Assembly (NCBI GenBank): GCA_905181855.1
Contig: CAJIZE010000005.1
Span: forward strand, 1-64,000
Direction of reading: 5' to 3'
Length of the DNA: 64,000 bases
From: an uncultured Flavobacteriales bacterium
GTDB lineage: Bacteria; Bacteroidota; Bacteroidia; Flavobacteriales_G; Salibacteraceae
Positions 1-9,606 of this stretch are shown piece by piece (positions within the stretch are counted from its first letter, which is position 1; each line of letters begins with the position of its first letter). The translations under genes were made by a program, and so were the position numbers. A model generated the notes under the pieces. That model saw only the letters and a list, made by a program, of their open reading frames with translations, ran no database searches and was not told where the DNA came from.

Positions 1-308
1 GTTAAATTTCCACTTGCAAAATCATCCATAGATACCCAAACCCAATCTCCGTCAAGCTCCATATAATATGCAACGCGCGTGTGGTTAGTATTACTTGCAC
101 TGGCATTATCTATTGTATACGCTATTGCATTATTAGCATAGTTAGCGTTGGTTGCAGGTATATCTAGTTGGTAAACAATGCCATAGCTTGAAGCTTCTGG
201 AACATTACTAACTATTGAAGAGGGCACAGCTGTTAAGCCTGAAGGAGTTTGAGCATTTGCTCCACTAAAAATACAGATACTTAGTAGTGTAAGAATTAAT
301 TTTTTCAT
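1..308 (-). CDS. Exported protein, N-terminal fragment (window edge)
   Basis: The reading frame opens at an ATG at 308 and stays open to the left edge, so about 102 N-terminal residues are visible and the C-terminus is missing. It begins with a typical signal peptide (MKKLILTLLSICIFSGANA, cleavage expected before Q20). The mature part is rich in Ala, Asn, Ser, Thr and Tyr, with aromatic patches such as VAYYMELDGDWVWVS. That composition suits a secreted or cell-surface beta-rich protein. I do not recognise the family. The gene is transcribed away from the sulfur block and is followed upstream by a 370-bp gap. Confidence 0.75.
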   Translation of the reverse strand, partial: MKKLILTLLSICIFSGANAQTPSGLTAVPSSIVSNVPEASSYGIVYQLDIPATNANYANNAIAYTIDNASASNTNHTRVAYYMELDGDWVWVSMDDFASGNL

Positions 309-678
309 ATTCACTTTTTTTAATGTTTGCTCATAAACAGCAAGTCTATAAAATTACTAAAACTTAAATAATAAACCCTAATATTGACTTAATCATTTTG
401 CAAGATAAACATTTATAAATCATAAGAAACTGTTAATCTTATTACCCAAAATACTTATTGCTTTTGCACTGCTTATTGTGTTTGCTTGCAGGGTTTCTGC
501 CTCAATGCTAGAAGACAATAAATTGGCCCTAAAAAAGCTAAATATTTAATGGTTAAGTTAAGCATGGAGTGGAGCAATCAGAATTGGATAAAAAAGATTA
601 GAGTTTAAATAAATCTTATTTAATCTCAAATACTTAATTTATACCAGGCACTTAATATGCTTTTTAAGGACTTTAAAT
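309..678. other. Gene-free gap; possible small-lipoprotein remnant
   Basis: This 370-bp gap separates two minus-strand genes and holds no convincing complete gene. On the plus strand, about 415-549, one frame reads as a lipoprotein-like signal (KKLLILLPKILIAFALLIV followed by FAC) and then a short polar tail ending LKKLNI-stop. It has no ATG, GTG or TTG start, so it may be a decayed gene or chance. I see no clear terminator for the permease operon that ends at 679. Confidence 0.3.
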
Positions 679-1092
679 TTAATGGGGTAATTTGCTTCTT
701 AATAAGCCATAAACAAAGGTTCCTATTAATGCCCCTAATATGATAATTAAAACAAGTAAAAATCCTTTACCAAGTAAGATATACATAGGGCCGGGGCAAG
801 CACCAACCATTGCCCATCCTAAGCCGAAAAAGGTGCCACCAATTAAGTACCTAGCAACACTCATGTTCTTAGGCGTAAATCGAATTATTTCACCTTCAGA
901 TGATTGCATAGAAGTTCTCTTAATAAACCAAACTACAACAATTCCAATTACCACTGCTGATCCTATAATTCCGTACATATGAAAGGCTTGAAATTTGAAC
1001 ATTTCGTAAATTCTAAACCAAGAAACTACCTCGCCTTTGTCTAAGGCAATTCCGAATAGGATTCCAATCAAAAGAAATTTTATAAGTTTCAT
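679..1092 (-). CDS. DUF6691 / YeeE-YedE sulfur permease half (small subunit)
   Basis: A 137-residue integral membrane protein with about four hydrophobic helices. The family signature GACPGP is at about residues 97-102, preceded by GGTFFGLGWAMVG. It matches the short DUF6691 half of split YeeE/YedE proteins; full-length YeeE (TsuA) imports thiosulfate, with conserved cysteines relaying the substrate through the pore. The start overlaps the stop of the larger half by 4 bp (ATGA), which indicates translational coupling and probably a two-chain transporter. Position at the end of a sulfur-oxidation block supports a sulfur-compound substrate. The exact substrate and direction of transport are inferred. 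Confidence 0.85.
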   Translation of the reverse strand: MKLIKFLLIGILFGIALDKGEVVSWFRIYEMFKFQAFHMYGIIGSAVVIGIVVVWFIKRTSMQSSEGEIIRFTPKNMSVARYLIGGTFFGLGWAMVGACPGPMYILLGKGFLLVLIIILGALIGTFVYGLLRSKLPH

Positions 1093-1670
1093 AATAATAA
1101 TTTTAAAATTGTAGGAAATATAAAGTACGTCATTGCTAAGCCGCCAATAAAAAAGCCGCAGACCGCAATTAGTGATGGTACTTGTAAATTGCTTAATCCA
1201 CTAATGGCGTGGCCTGAAGTGCAACCTCCGGCATATCGTGCGCCAAAGCCAATCAGAAAACCACCAACGATTAAAAAGAGAAACATTCCGATTCCAAATT
1301 CTGAAATACTGAATAATTCAGCAGGTAAAAAATCAACGCCAGGATTAGTAAATCCTAATGCAGTAAGGTCAGCCTTCGTAGCTTCTGATATACCAATGTT
1401 TCCATTAGAATTTAAAAATTGAGTTGAAACAAACCCACCGAGAATGGTGCCCAGTACAAACATGAAATTCCATTTTTGACTTTTCCAGTCAAAATCAAAA
1501 AAGGATGAATATTTGCCAGCTCCTAAAGCCGCGCATCCTGCACGTAGCGATGCGGAAACGCCAAATTCTCGTCCAAAATACAACAGTAAAAACATACATA
1601 ATGAAATGACTGGGCCTACTACATACCATTCCCATCGGTCGGTAACAAGGCTATTTAAAAAATCTAACAT
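1089..1670 (-). CDS. YeeE/YedE family sulfur permease (large half)
   Basis: A 193-residue membrane protein with about five hydrophobic segments. It carries two cysteine signatures of the YeeE/YedE family: GARYAGGCTSGHAISG at about 142-157 and RAGCAALG at about 43-50. In characterised thiosulfate transporters such cysteines contact the substrate by S-H...S bonds. Full-length family members are near 350 residues; here the second half is the overlapping downstream gene. The start lies 2 bp after the universal stress protein stop, so three genes (Usp, YeeE, DUF6691) form one transcription unit. The substrate (thiosulfate or another reduced sulfur species) is inferred from family and neighbours. 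Confidence 0.88.
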   Translation of the reverse strand: MLDFLNSLVTDRWEWYVVGPVISLCMFLLLYFGREFGVSASLRAGCAALGAGKYSSFFDFDWKSQKWNFMFVLGTILGGFVSTQFLNSNGNIGISEATKADLTALGFTNPGVDFLPAELFSISEFGIGMFLFLIVGGFLIGFGARYAGGCTSGHAISGLSNLQVPSLIAVCGFFIGGLAMTYFIFPTILKLLL

Positions 1671-1672
1671 GA

Positions 1673-2503
1673 TTAGTCAATTTTAAAGGTTAATACTGGG
1701 CGGTGCAAATGATTTACAATGTCTTTTGAAATACTTTTTCTAAACACATATTGAAGACCAGTAAAGCCATGATCACCAATTGTTACAAGATCAATGTTAT
1801 AATCGTTAGCGAAATTTTCAATTCCTTTTTCAATATCAAAATCGCAATATACATGGGTTTTTACATTCTCAAGATTGTGTTCTTTGATATATTCATCCAT
1901 TTTTATTTTTATACTTCTGCTAGAATCAAAATATTTTGGTGTGGATACTTTTACAAGATGCAATGTTGAATTGAAAGCTTTTTGAATTGTTTTAACACAT
2001 TTTAATTGGCTGTGTTCTTTTTTAACAAGTTGTGAGGCAATCATGATGTTTTTAAAGCTCATGCCATGTTTTTCTTCTTTAATACATAAAACTGGAACGG
2101 GTGAGAGGCGAGCTATTTTTTCGGCAAGTGAGCCTTCAACAAACTCTTTGAACCCTTTAGAGCCATGTGTACCCAGCAACACCATATCAATACCATTTCC
2201 CTTAATGTATTTGATTAGTGTATTTATTTTATCGCCAGCAATAACCTTCACAACTTTTTTGAGATTTGATTTATTTGCAAACTCTAATATTTTATCATTA
2301 AGAGCAAGTGTTTTGGGCTCAATTTCGTCGGTAATGCAATCAGCAGAAATGGTTCTTTCTTGGTTAGTCAGCATGCTGTCGTCAGGAGCATTAATAACAT
2401 TAACAAAATGAACTTCTACTTCGATATTATTGGCAATGGTTTCTGCCAATCCAATTGTGTAATTTGAAAGCTCCGTAAAGTTTGTAGGAAGTAATATTTT
2501 CAT
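1673..2503 (-). CDS. Universal stress protein, tandem UspA domains
   Basis: A 276-residue cytoplasmic protein with two UspA folds. The first ends with the ATP-binding signature GTHGSKGFKEFVEGSLA, followed by PVPVLCIK. The second has GDHGFTGLQYVFRKSIS, followed by RPVLTFK, a slightly altered version. The start MKILLPTNFTELS is typical of the family. Tandem Usp proteins are common in Bacteroidota and bind nucleotides in stress or redox responses. It is the first gene of the Usp-YeeE-DUF6691 unit, so it may act in sulfur or redox stress. A strong terminator-like hairpin sits only about 22 bp before its start. Confidence 0.9.
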   Translation of the reverse strand: MKILLPTNFTELSNYTIGLAETIANNIEVEVHFVNVINAPDDSMLTNQERTISADCITDEIEPKTLALNDKILEFANKSNLKKVVKVIAGDKINTLIKYIKGNGIDMVLLGTHGSKGFKEFVEGSLAEKIARLSPVPVLCIKEEKHGMSFKNIMIASQLVKKEHSQLKCVKTIQKAFNSTLHLVKVSTPKYFDSSRSIKIKMDEYIKEHNLENVKTHVYCDFDIEKGIENFANDYNIDLVTIGDHGFTGLQYVFRKSISKDIVNHLHRPVLTFKID

Positions 2504-2524
2504 GGCTGTGTATTTAAAAATAAA

Positions 2525-2549
2525 AGGTCCAAGCTAAAAGCTTAGACCT
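2525..2549 (-). terminator. Rho-independent terminator / leader hairpin before Usp
   Basis: On the minus-strand RNA, an 11-bp stem (AGGUCUAAGCU / AGCUUGGACCU) closes a 3-nt loop and is followed by UUUUAUUUUU. The stem is fully paired only in the minus-strand transcript, where one pair is a U-G wobble; on the plus strand that position is a mismatch. This supports termination of minus-strand transcripts. It lies downstream of the MBL-rhodanese gene and immediately upstream of the Usp start, so it separates the two sulfur transcription units or attenuates read-through between them. Confidence 0.8.
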
Positions 2550-2557
2550 CAAATTTA
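2550..2557 (-). promoter_or_regulatory. Possible -7 element for the Usp-YeeE unit
   Basis: TAAATTTG on the minus strand matches the Bacteroidota -7 consensus TAnnTTTG. Transcription would begin inside the adjacent hairpin and so destroy it in the new mRNA. There is no clear -33 TTG at 18-20 bp, which keeps confidence low. Confidence 0.35.
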
Positions 2558-2602
2558 TTTATCAATTACCCTTAAAATAAGGTAGAACAATAGTTTTTGA
2601 GC

Positions 2603-2614
2603 TGATTGTTATCA
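2603..2614. promoter_or_regulatory. Possible Crp/Fnr-type half-palindrome (TGAT-N4-ATCA)
   Basis: TGATTGTTATCA, inside the longer inverted repeat GATTG-N4-CAATC, overlaps the stop codon of the MBL-rhodanese gene. It has the same TGAT-N4-ATCA core as the better-placed site at 4881-4894. It lies about 50-60 bp upstream of the possible Usp -7 element, so it could let the same regulator act on the Usp-YeeE unit. Confidence 0.4.
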
Positions 2615-4021
2615 ATCTTGGTTTTCTAAGGTACTGGCGGTAACGTCTATACCTGCTTCGGTAATGGCTTCATAACCTCCTTTAATGTTTACAAGTTGCT
2701 CAAAACCTCTTGCTCTTAGTATAGATGACATAATTACCGACCTATAGCCTCCTGCGCAATGGATGTGATAATTTTTTTCTCTATTAAACTGTTCCATATT
2801 GCTGTTCATGAAGTCTAGCACAATGTTTTCTGCTCCTTCAATATGACCACCATTAAATTCATTGATTCGGCGTGCATCCAAAACAACGGGTTTGTTGCCT
2901 TTATCAATCATGTCTTTAAGCTCGGTAGCCTCCAAAGATTTAATCATGTCAATTTCTTTACCTGACATTTTCCAGGTATTGAAACCACCTTTTAAATAAC
3001 CAACGGTATTATCATACCCAACCCTTGCTAATCGCATGATAACTTCTTCTTCATCGCCTTCGTCGGTCACCAATAAAATAGGTTGCTTTAGGTCAATAAT
3101 TAAGGTTCCCACCCATGAAGCAAAAGGCCCGTCGTTTAATCCAATAAAAATTGAATTGGGGATAAATCCTTCCGTAAATTCGTTTGGTCCACGCGTATCT
3201 AGAATCAAAGTTTCTTCTGTGTTTGCAACCAATTCAAAGGCTTCCGCTGATAATGGATTAAGCCCTTTTGATACTACTTCTTCGTAACTACTGTATCCAG
3301 TTTTATTCAACACCGCATTTTTAGGAAAATACTGTGGAGGAGGAGCAAGGCCATCCAAGACTAAAGCAATAAACTCTTCCTTTGTTTTTGCAGTTAATGC
3401 ATAGTTTGTTTTTCGTTGATTCCCTAAGGTATCAAAGGTTTCACTGCTCATGTTTTTACCACATGCCGAACCTTGCCCATGGTTAGGGTAAACAACAACT
3501 TTATCGCTCAGAGGTAAAATTTTTGAGTGCAACGACTCATATAAAAAACCAGCTAAGTCCTCTTGGGTAAGGGCGGTTTTAATTGCTAAATCAGGTCTTC
3601 CTACATCACCAATAAATAAGGTGTCGCCAGTAAAAATGCAGAAATCTTCACCCTCTTCATCTTTCAATAAATAGGTAGATGACTCCAAAGTATGACCTGG
3701 AGTATGTAAAACTTTAAAGTTTACATTCCCTAAAGGTAAAATTTCACCATCAGTTGCCGAATGAATTTTGAATTCAGTTTTAGCCGTGGGACCGTATACT
3801 ATAGTTGCCCCTGTTTTTTTAGCTAAATCTAAGTGACCCGAAACAAAATCAGCATGAAAATGAGTTTCGAAAATGTATTTCAATTTCGCACCTCTTTCTT
3901 CAAGCATTTTAATATATGGCCCTGTTTCTCTAAGAGGATCAATAATAGCAGCTTCACCATTCGACTCAATGTAATATGCTGCTTCTGCTAAGCATCCTGT
4001 ATATAGTTGTTCTACTTTCAT
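2612..4021 (-). CDS. MBL-fold persulfide dioxygenase fused to two rhodanese domains
   Basis: A 469-residue fusion. Residues 1 to about 240 are an ETHE1-type metallo-beta-lactamase domain with ligands in HFHADF (H54, H56, D58), H110 (HTPGHT) and D133 (FTGDTLF). Two rhodanese domains follow. In the first (about 258-355) the catalytic cysteine position reads LLVTDEGDE, so it lacks the cysteine. The second (about 362-455) keeps C422 in HCAGGYRS. This architecture resembles CstB, which oxidises persulfides to sulfite or thiosulfate. A TSUP exporter gene lies 20 bp upstream, so oxidation and export of the product look coupled. The predicted location is the cytoplasm. Confidence 0.92.
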   Translation of the reverse strand: MKVEQLYTGCLAEAAYYIESNGEAAIIDPLRETGPYIKMLEERGAKLKYIFETHFHADFVSGHLDLAKKTGATIVYGPTAKTEFKIHSATDGEILPLGNVNFKVLHTPGHTLESSTYLLKDEEGEDFCIFTGDTLFIGDVGRPDLAIKTALTQEDLAGFLYESLHSKILPLSDKVVVYPNHGQGSACGKNMSSETFDTLGNQRKTNYALTAKTKEEFIALVLDGLAPPPQYFPKNAVLNKTGYSSYEEVVSKGLNPLSAEAFELVANTEETLILDTRGPNEFTEGFIPNSIFIGLNDGPFASWVGTLIIDLKQPILLVTDEGDEEEVIMRLARVGYDNTVGYLKGGFNTWKMSGKEIDMIKSLEATELKDMIDKGNKPVVLDARRINEFNGGHIEGAENIVLDFMNSNMEQFNREKNYHIHCAGGYRSVIMSSILRARGFEQLVNIKGGYEAITEAGIDVTASTLENQD

Positions 4022-4041
4022 AGTTGTAAATTGTTGTTGTG

Positions 4042-4842
4042 TTAATTAAAAAAGAGTTCTCGCCCCAAAATGTAAATCCCCATTACTAAGACGAACCAAC
4101 CAAAGGCGGGTTTTAATTTTTTTCCTTCAATGAAGTTAGATAAATAGGTGCCTACAAAAATACCAACTACAGCAATTGAAGTAAACAATAACAGGAAGCG
4201 CCAATCAATGTTTAAATTAGAAACATCACCTAAAAAGCCAGTTAAGCTTTTTACCGAAATGATAACCAACGAAGTGCCAACCGCCATTTTCATTGGAAGT
4301 TTTGATAGTATTACCAACGCAGGGATAATAAGGAACCCTCCACCTGCTCCTACCAATCCGGTTAAAAGCCCTACTAAAGCACCTTCTAATAGAATTAGAG
4401 GATAGTTGAATTTTTGCTCAACCTGTTCATCATTACCACCTTTTTTCTTATCCTTGATCATCGAGTATGATGCAAAAATCATGAGTAAAGCGAAAATTAC
4501 CATCAGTAAAATATCTTTGGTGATTAACAACCCTGAAACAGTGAGCAGTTCTTCTGGTATTGCAGGCACTAAAAATTTTCGAGTTATGAAAACAGCAATT
4601 AAAGATGGTATTCCAAATATGACAGCTGTTTTGATACTTACTAAGCCTTTTTTGAAATAACTAACGGAACCTACCATACTGGCTGTACCTACAATAAATA
4701 AGGAATAGGCCGTTGCTGTAACTGCTGAAATACCTGACAAATAGACCAAAATTGGAACTGTTAATACTGATCCACCACCACCAATTAACCCTAGAGTAAT
4801 TCCGATAACTGATGCTGCTAAGTACGCTATTACTTCTAACAT
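4042..4842 (-). CDS. TSUP (TauE/SafE) family sulfite/sulfur exporter
   Basis: A 266-residue inner-membrane protein with about eight hydrophobic helices and two pseudo-repeats. Each repeat begins with the glycine-rich family motif: GLIGGGGSVLTVP near residue 18 and GLVGAGGGFLIIP near residue 162. TSUP proteins move sulfite, sulfoacetate, thiosulfate or related anions. It lies 20 bp before the MBL-rhodanese gene and downstream of a Crp/Fnr gene, so export of sulfite or thiosulfate produced by that enzyme is the natural reading. A good Bacteroidota promoter and an upstream palindrome precede it. Confidence 0.9.
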   Translation of the reverse strand: MLEVIAYLAASVIGITLGLIGGGGSVLTVPILVYLSGISAVTATAYSLFIVGTASMVGSVSYFKKGLVSIKTAVIFGIPSLIAVFITRKFLVPAIPEELLTVSGLLITKDILLMVIFALLMIFASYSMIKDKKKGGNDEQVEQKFNYPLILLEGALVGLLTGLVGAGGGFLIIPALVILSKLPMKMAVGTSLVIISVKSLTGFLGDVSNLNIDWRFLLLFTSIAVVGIFVGTYLSNFIEGKKLKPAFGWFVLVMGIYILGRELFFN

Positions 4843-4850
4843 TGAGAAGG

Positions 4851-4879
4851 CAAAAGTAGTCTGAAACTTAATTGCTCAA
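4851..4879 (-). promoter_or_regulatory. Promoter of the TSUP-MBL unit
   Basis: Minus strand: TTG (4879-4877), 18-bp spacer, TACTTTTG (4858-4851), a full match to the Bacteroidota -33/-7 pattern. The ATG at 4842 begins 8 nt after the -7 box, so the transcript should have only a few untranslated bases. Confidence 0.7.
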
Positions 4880-4880
4880 G

Positions 4881-4894
4881 GTGATGATTATCAC
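4881..4894. promoter_or_regulatory. Crp/Fnr-type operator (GTGAT-N4-ATCAC)
   Basis: A perfect inverted repeat, GTGAT-GATT-ATCAC, with the spacing of an FNR-type site (TTGAT-N4-ATCAA). Its centre lies about 42 bp upstream of the start point expected from the TACTTTTG box, the class II activator position, directly against the -33 TTG. The likely ligand is the Crp/Fnr-family protein encoded immediately upstream (4933-5562). Confidence 0.65.
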
Positions 4895-4932
4895 AATATA
4901 TAGATAAACGTATATATGTTCTTGTGGTTTGT

Positions 4933-5562
4933 CTAACTCAAAAGATCAATCTGGTTGCGGCTTAGTTGCACCATGCCGTTTTTTTCCATTTGCTTGAGCA
5001 ATCTGGAAATTACCTCGCGAGATGAATTTAATTCATTTGCTATATCTTGATGAGTAGTTTTAACAGTCTGGCTATTTTGGCCCACCGAAATTTTATTCAA
5101 ATATTCTAAAAGCCGTTCGTCAAGTTTGTGAAAAGCAATGCTATCAATAGTGTTTAAGGTTTCCTCAAAACGTTTGCGATAAGTTTCCATCACAAAATAA
5201 TACCAAGGTTTGTGGGCGCTCATCCATTCATCCATACATCGAATGGGAATGGCAAGAAACTTAGTATCCTCAACGGTAACCGCTTTTATTTTAGATTTCC
5301 GATCTCTTTCTGAGCAGACTAAAGATATAGCACATGTTTCGCCAGGATTAATATAATAAAGGAACAATTCATGGCCTTCATCATCTTCTCTATACACTTT
5401 TAACCGACCTGCTGTAACTAGCGGAATGAATTTAATGTATTTACCAGTTTCCATTAATAATTCATCCGCATCAAGCGATTTTTCTACTGCTACTTGGTCT
5501 AATTCTTTTTGAAGTTCGGAATCGTTAAGTGTGGGGAAAAGTTCATTGAACGTTGGTTTCAT
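4933..5562 (-). CDS. Crp/Fnr family transcriptional regulator
   Basis: A 209-residue regulator. Residues about 25-120 form a cyclic-nucleotide-binding-like barrel, and residues about 140-205 a winged helix with TTHQDIANELNSSREVISRLL as recognition region (about 169-189). Two cysteines lie close together in the barrel (C77 and C83 in GETCAISLVCSE). There is no FNR-type N-terminal iron-sulfur cysteine cluster. The gene directly precedes the TSUP promoter and its palindrome, so it probably controls the sulfur genes. The cysteines could sense reactive sulfur, which is inference. It starts 3 bp after kbl ends and may also be read from the kbl promoter. Confidence 0.9.
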   Translation of the reverse strand: MKPTFNELFPTLNDSELQKELDQVAVEKSLDADELLMETGKYIKFIPLVTAGRLKVYREDDEGHELFLYYINPGETCAISLVCSERDRKSKIKAVTVEDTKFLAIPIRCMDEWMSAHKPWYYFVMETYRKRFEETLNTIDSIAFHKLDERLLEYLNKISVGQNSQTVKTTHQDIANELNSSREVISRLLKQMEKNGMVQLSRNQIDLLS

Positions 5563-5565
5563 AAT

Positions 5566-6753
5566 TTAAATAATGGCTAGTTCTTTACCAACTTTGGTAA
5601 ATGCGGTAATGGCTTTATCTAAATGTGCTTTGGTATGGGCCGCTGAAAGTTGAACTCTAATTCGTGCTTGTTCTTTAGGAACAACCGGGTAAAAGAATCC
5701 AATTACATAAATACCTTCATCAAGCAATCGATTGGCGAATTTTTGAGATAAAGCAGCATCGTAAACCATTATTGGAACAATAGCAGAGTCACCATCCTTT
5801 ATATCGAAGCCAGCTTTTTTAATGTTCTCTTTAAAGTAATTGATGTTAGACTCTAAAGTGTCTCTTAGCTCCGTACTTTCATTTAGTAAATCAAAAACAG
5901 CGTTAGATGCACCAACAATAGCAGGGGCCAATGAGTTTGAAAACAAATAAGGACGAGAACGTTGACGTAATAATTCTACAATTTCCTTACGGCCTGTTGT
6001 AAAGCCTCCCATGGCGCCACCTAAAGCTTTACCTAAAGTTCCGGTAATAATATCAACTCTGCCAATTACATTTTTAAGTTCAATTGTACCACGACCAGTT
6101 TTGCCAATAAACCCCGTAGCATGGCATTCATCAACCATAACTAACGCATCGTATTTATCAGCAAGGTCACAAATTTTATCTAGTTGAGCAACGTAACCGT
6201 CCATAGAAAATACACCGTCGGTTACAATTATTTTGTTTTTAGCATCCTTGGCAGCAATAAGTTGCTTTTCAAGATCAGCCATGTCGTTGTTAGCATAACG
6301 GTATCGAGCAGCTTTACACAATCTAACGCCATCAATGATAGAAGCATGATTTAATGAATCAGATATAATAGCATCTTCTTTACCCAATAGTGGTTCAAAA
6401 ACTCCTCCGTTGGCGTCAAAAGCAGCTGCGTATAAAATGGTATCTTCTGTTCCTAAAAAGGCTGCAATTTTTTGTTCTAATACTTTATGTATGTCTTGTG
6501 TTCCGCAAATAAAACGAACTGATGACATTCCGAAACCATGACTATCTAGAGCTTTATGCGCGGCTTCAATTACCTTTGGATGTGAGGACAAGCCCAAGTA
6601 GTTGTTCGCACAAAAGTTAAGAACGGTTTCACCTGTAGATACCTTTATTTCCGCATCTTGAGCGGTAGTAATTATTCTTTCAGATTTAAATAATCCTGAA
6701 TCTTTAATGTTTTGTAATTCTGCTTGAAGCTTCGTTTTTAGATTTCCGTACAT
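5566..6753 (-). CDS. kbl: Glycine C-acetyltransferase (2-amino-3-ketobutyrate CoA ligase)
   Basis: A 395-residue PLP enzyme of the alpha-oxoamine synthase family. Visible landmarks are [14 protein letters not shown] (about 46-59), the substrate-loop [18 protein letters not shown] with D208 and H211, and the PLP lysine K242 in GTLGKALGG. Length and motifs fit Kbl, which cleaves 2-amino-3-oxobutyrate with CoA to glycine and acetyl-CoA in threonine breakdown. Other family members (BioF, serine palmitoyltransferase) are possible but the [10 protein letters not shown] and FGMSSVR context favours Kbl. Threonine dehydrogenase is not in the window. The gene has its own strong promoter. Confidence 0.9.
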   Translation of the reverse strand: MYGNLKTKLQAELQNIKDSGLFKSERIITTAQDAEIKVSTGETVLNFCANNYLGLSSHPKVIEAAHKALDSHGFGMSSVRFICGTQDIHKVLEQKIAAFLGTEDTILYAAAFDANGGVFEPLLGKEDAIISDSLNHASIIDGVRLCKAARYRYANNDMADLEKQLIAAKDAKNKIIVTDGVFSMDGYVAQLDKICDLADKYDALVMVDECHATGFIGKTGRGTIELKNVIGRVDIITGTLGKALGGAMGGFTTGRKEIVELLRQRSRPYLFSNSLAPAIVGASNAVFDLLNESTELRDTLESNINYFKENIKKAGFDIKDGDSAIVPIMVYDAALSQKFANRLLDEGIYVIGFFYPVVPKEQARIRVQLSAAHTKAHLDKAITAFTKVGKELAII

Positions 6754-6772
6754 GAGTTTTTTTTACGTTTAG

Positions 6773-6802
6773 CAAAGATAGTATTGTTGGATACGATTAC
6801 AA
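6773..6802 (-). promoter_or_regulatory. Promoter of kbl
   Basis: Minus strand: TTG (6802-6800), 19-bp spacer, TATCTTTG (6780-6773), a perfect TAnnTTTG. The kbl ATG follows after about 19 nt. Confidence 0.7.
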
Positions 6803-6855
6803 TGCTTGAGATTTTAACGTTTTAATTGAACAGAAGCAACAATTTAAAACAAAAA

Positions 6856-6883
6856 AAGCCGCTCCAACTTAATGAAACGGCTT
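6856..6883 (-). terminator. Rho-independent terminator of gdhA
   Basis: In minus-strand RNA, AAGCCGUUUC pairs with GGAGCGGCUU (10 bp including G-U pairs) around an 8-nt loop, followed by a run of five or more U. It lies about 23 bp past the gdhA stop. Confidence 0.8.
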
Positions 6884-6905
6884 AATATTCATTTAATAAA
6901 ATCTT

Positions 6906-8267
<1,362 letters not shown>

Positions 8268-8278
8268 TTAAATTTTGA

Positions 8279-8286
8279 CAAATGTA
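8279..8286 (-). promoter_or_regulatory. -7 element of gdhA
   Basis: TACATTTG on the minus strand matches TAnnTTTG and ends 23 nt before the gdhA ATG. No clean TTG is visible at the -33 position. Confidence 0.55.
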
Positions 8287-8431
8287 GGCCATTTTAATAT
8301 TTACAGAAGCGTTTTAAGCCGGATATTAAGGAGCATCAATGAAACTTTTGTTTGGTCGAAAAGCGGGGAAGTAAGTGTACAAAATACAATTAGGTTGATG
8401 CGCTTGATTTTACAGACTAGCAGGTTGGAGG

Positions 8432-9415
8432 TTACTTTAAAATAACGTCCCTAACAACAACAGATTCATTCATGAAATAGACTCGTTTTTGTTTGAAAAT
8501 TAAATCTTCGTATACAACAGCACGAACGGCTAATGTAGCAGAGCCTTTCGGAAAAGAGGCAAGTAGGGAAGAAGATAGCGTATAAGATGATTGAGTGTCG
8601 TCAGTAATTTCTTGATGCAGCACAATTCCATTTTCATTAAAAATTTGATAAATCAACGAATCTGCACCTATTATTGGATTTAAAGTAATCATTTGATAAT
8701 CCTTATTTACGTCAATTTCTTCAGGTTCTGTATTGGGATCGTTCTTAATTATTTCAGAAACAAAAGGAAAATCTTGACGAGTAGTTTGAATTACAGTTGG
8801 AATACCATTTCCCCCATATACGCTCCAGTTTACATCTCCTGAAAAATAAAACACAGTATCACCCGTGAATTTCACTGAATCTTCAGCAGTGTATCCATAA
8901 AGGTTGTTGGAGTTTAAATCAAGTTCAAATCCTGAGCAAGCAACAATTCCTGCAGAAACATTAAAACCGTTGTTGTCATAGAAACTTGCTAATGCTTCAG
9001 CGTGCTTAACTTCTGTTTGGTTTCCTAAAGCATCAACAACATATTCGATTTTATTGGTGGCATACAGTAAACCTGAAGCGTTCGGAAAATAGATGTGTTC
9101 ATCTACAGGATAAACATCATCTATTACTATTTCAATGCTTTTTGTTATTTCGCTCGTGCCATCAGGATTTTTAACCCAAAGAATAACCGGGTACGAACCA
9201 GAGTTTCTATATTGATGCGTCGGAGACGCTTCGTTGGTTGAGTCGCCATCACCAAAAGCCCAGTTATAACCATTAACCAAACCAGAAGTGGTGTTTGTGA
9301 ACACAACTTTTCCGCCTGATAAAACTTCATAATTAAAATCAGCTACCGGTGGTTTTTTACAACTTAAGATTAATAAAGCTGTTGCTAGAAAAACGAAATT
9401 TTTAAGATATTTCAT
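8432..9415 (-). CDS. PKD-domain lipoprotein
   Basis: A surface or periplasmic lipoprotein of about 327 residues. The signal MKYLKNFVFLATALLILSC has a lipobox ending at cysteine about 19. A PKD fold follows (PVADFNY, NTTSGLVNGYNWAFGDGDST, SPTHQYRNSGSYPVILWV), with the canonical WxFGDG and Y-x-x-x-G-x-Y-x-V motifs. The remaining two thirds is beta-rich with no recognised family. I use the ATG at 9415; a TTG two codons earlier is also in frame. It resembles in plan the second PKD-like lipoprotein at 15385-15984. Role unknown; PKD domains usually mediate surface or protein contacts. Confidence 0.85.
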   Translation of the reverse strand: MKYLKNFVFLATALLILSCKKPPVADFNYEVLSGGKVVFTNTTSGLVNGYNWAFGDGDSTNEASPTHQYRNSGSYPVILWVKNPDGTSEITKSIEIVIDDVYPVDEHIYFPNASGLLYATNKIEYVVDALGNQTEVKHAEALASFYDNNGFNVSAGIVACSGFELDLNSNNLYGYTAEDSVKFTGDTVFYFSGDVNWSVYGGNGIPTVIQTTRQDFPFVSEIIKNDPNTEPEEIDVNKDYQMITLNPIIGADSLIYQIFNENGIVLHQEITDDTQSSYTLSSSLLASFPKGSATLAVRAVVYEDLIFKQKRVYFMNESVVVRDVILK

Positions 9416-9556
9416 AACCAATTCGGGGCGTAAATTTAATGATAAATACTAAATCGAAATATTGCAAATTTGCAAACTGGTTGCATTATAGTTTTTCGCA
9501 AAATAATCAATGCGTTTTAGGAGAAAACCCCTTCATGAAATGAAATTGCTAGATTG

Positions 9557-9587
9557 TTTTGCCCATATAAATATATCATTAACTTTG
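9557..9587 (+). promoter_or_regulatory. Promoter of prs-rplY-pth
   Basis: TTTTG (9557-9561), 18-bp spacer, TAACTTTG (9580-9587). The expected start is near 9592 and the prs ATG is at 9607. Confidence 0.7.
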
Positions 9588-9606
9588 CAGCCCTTTTTTA
9601 AGAGGT

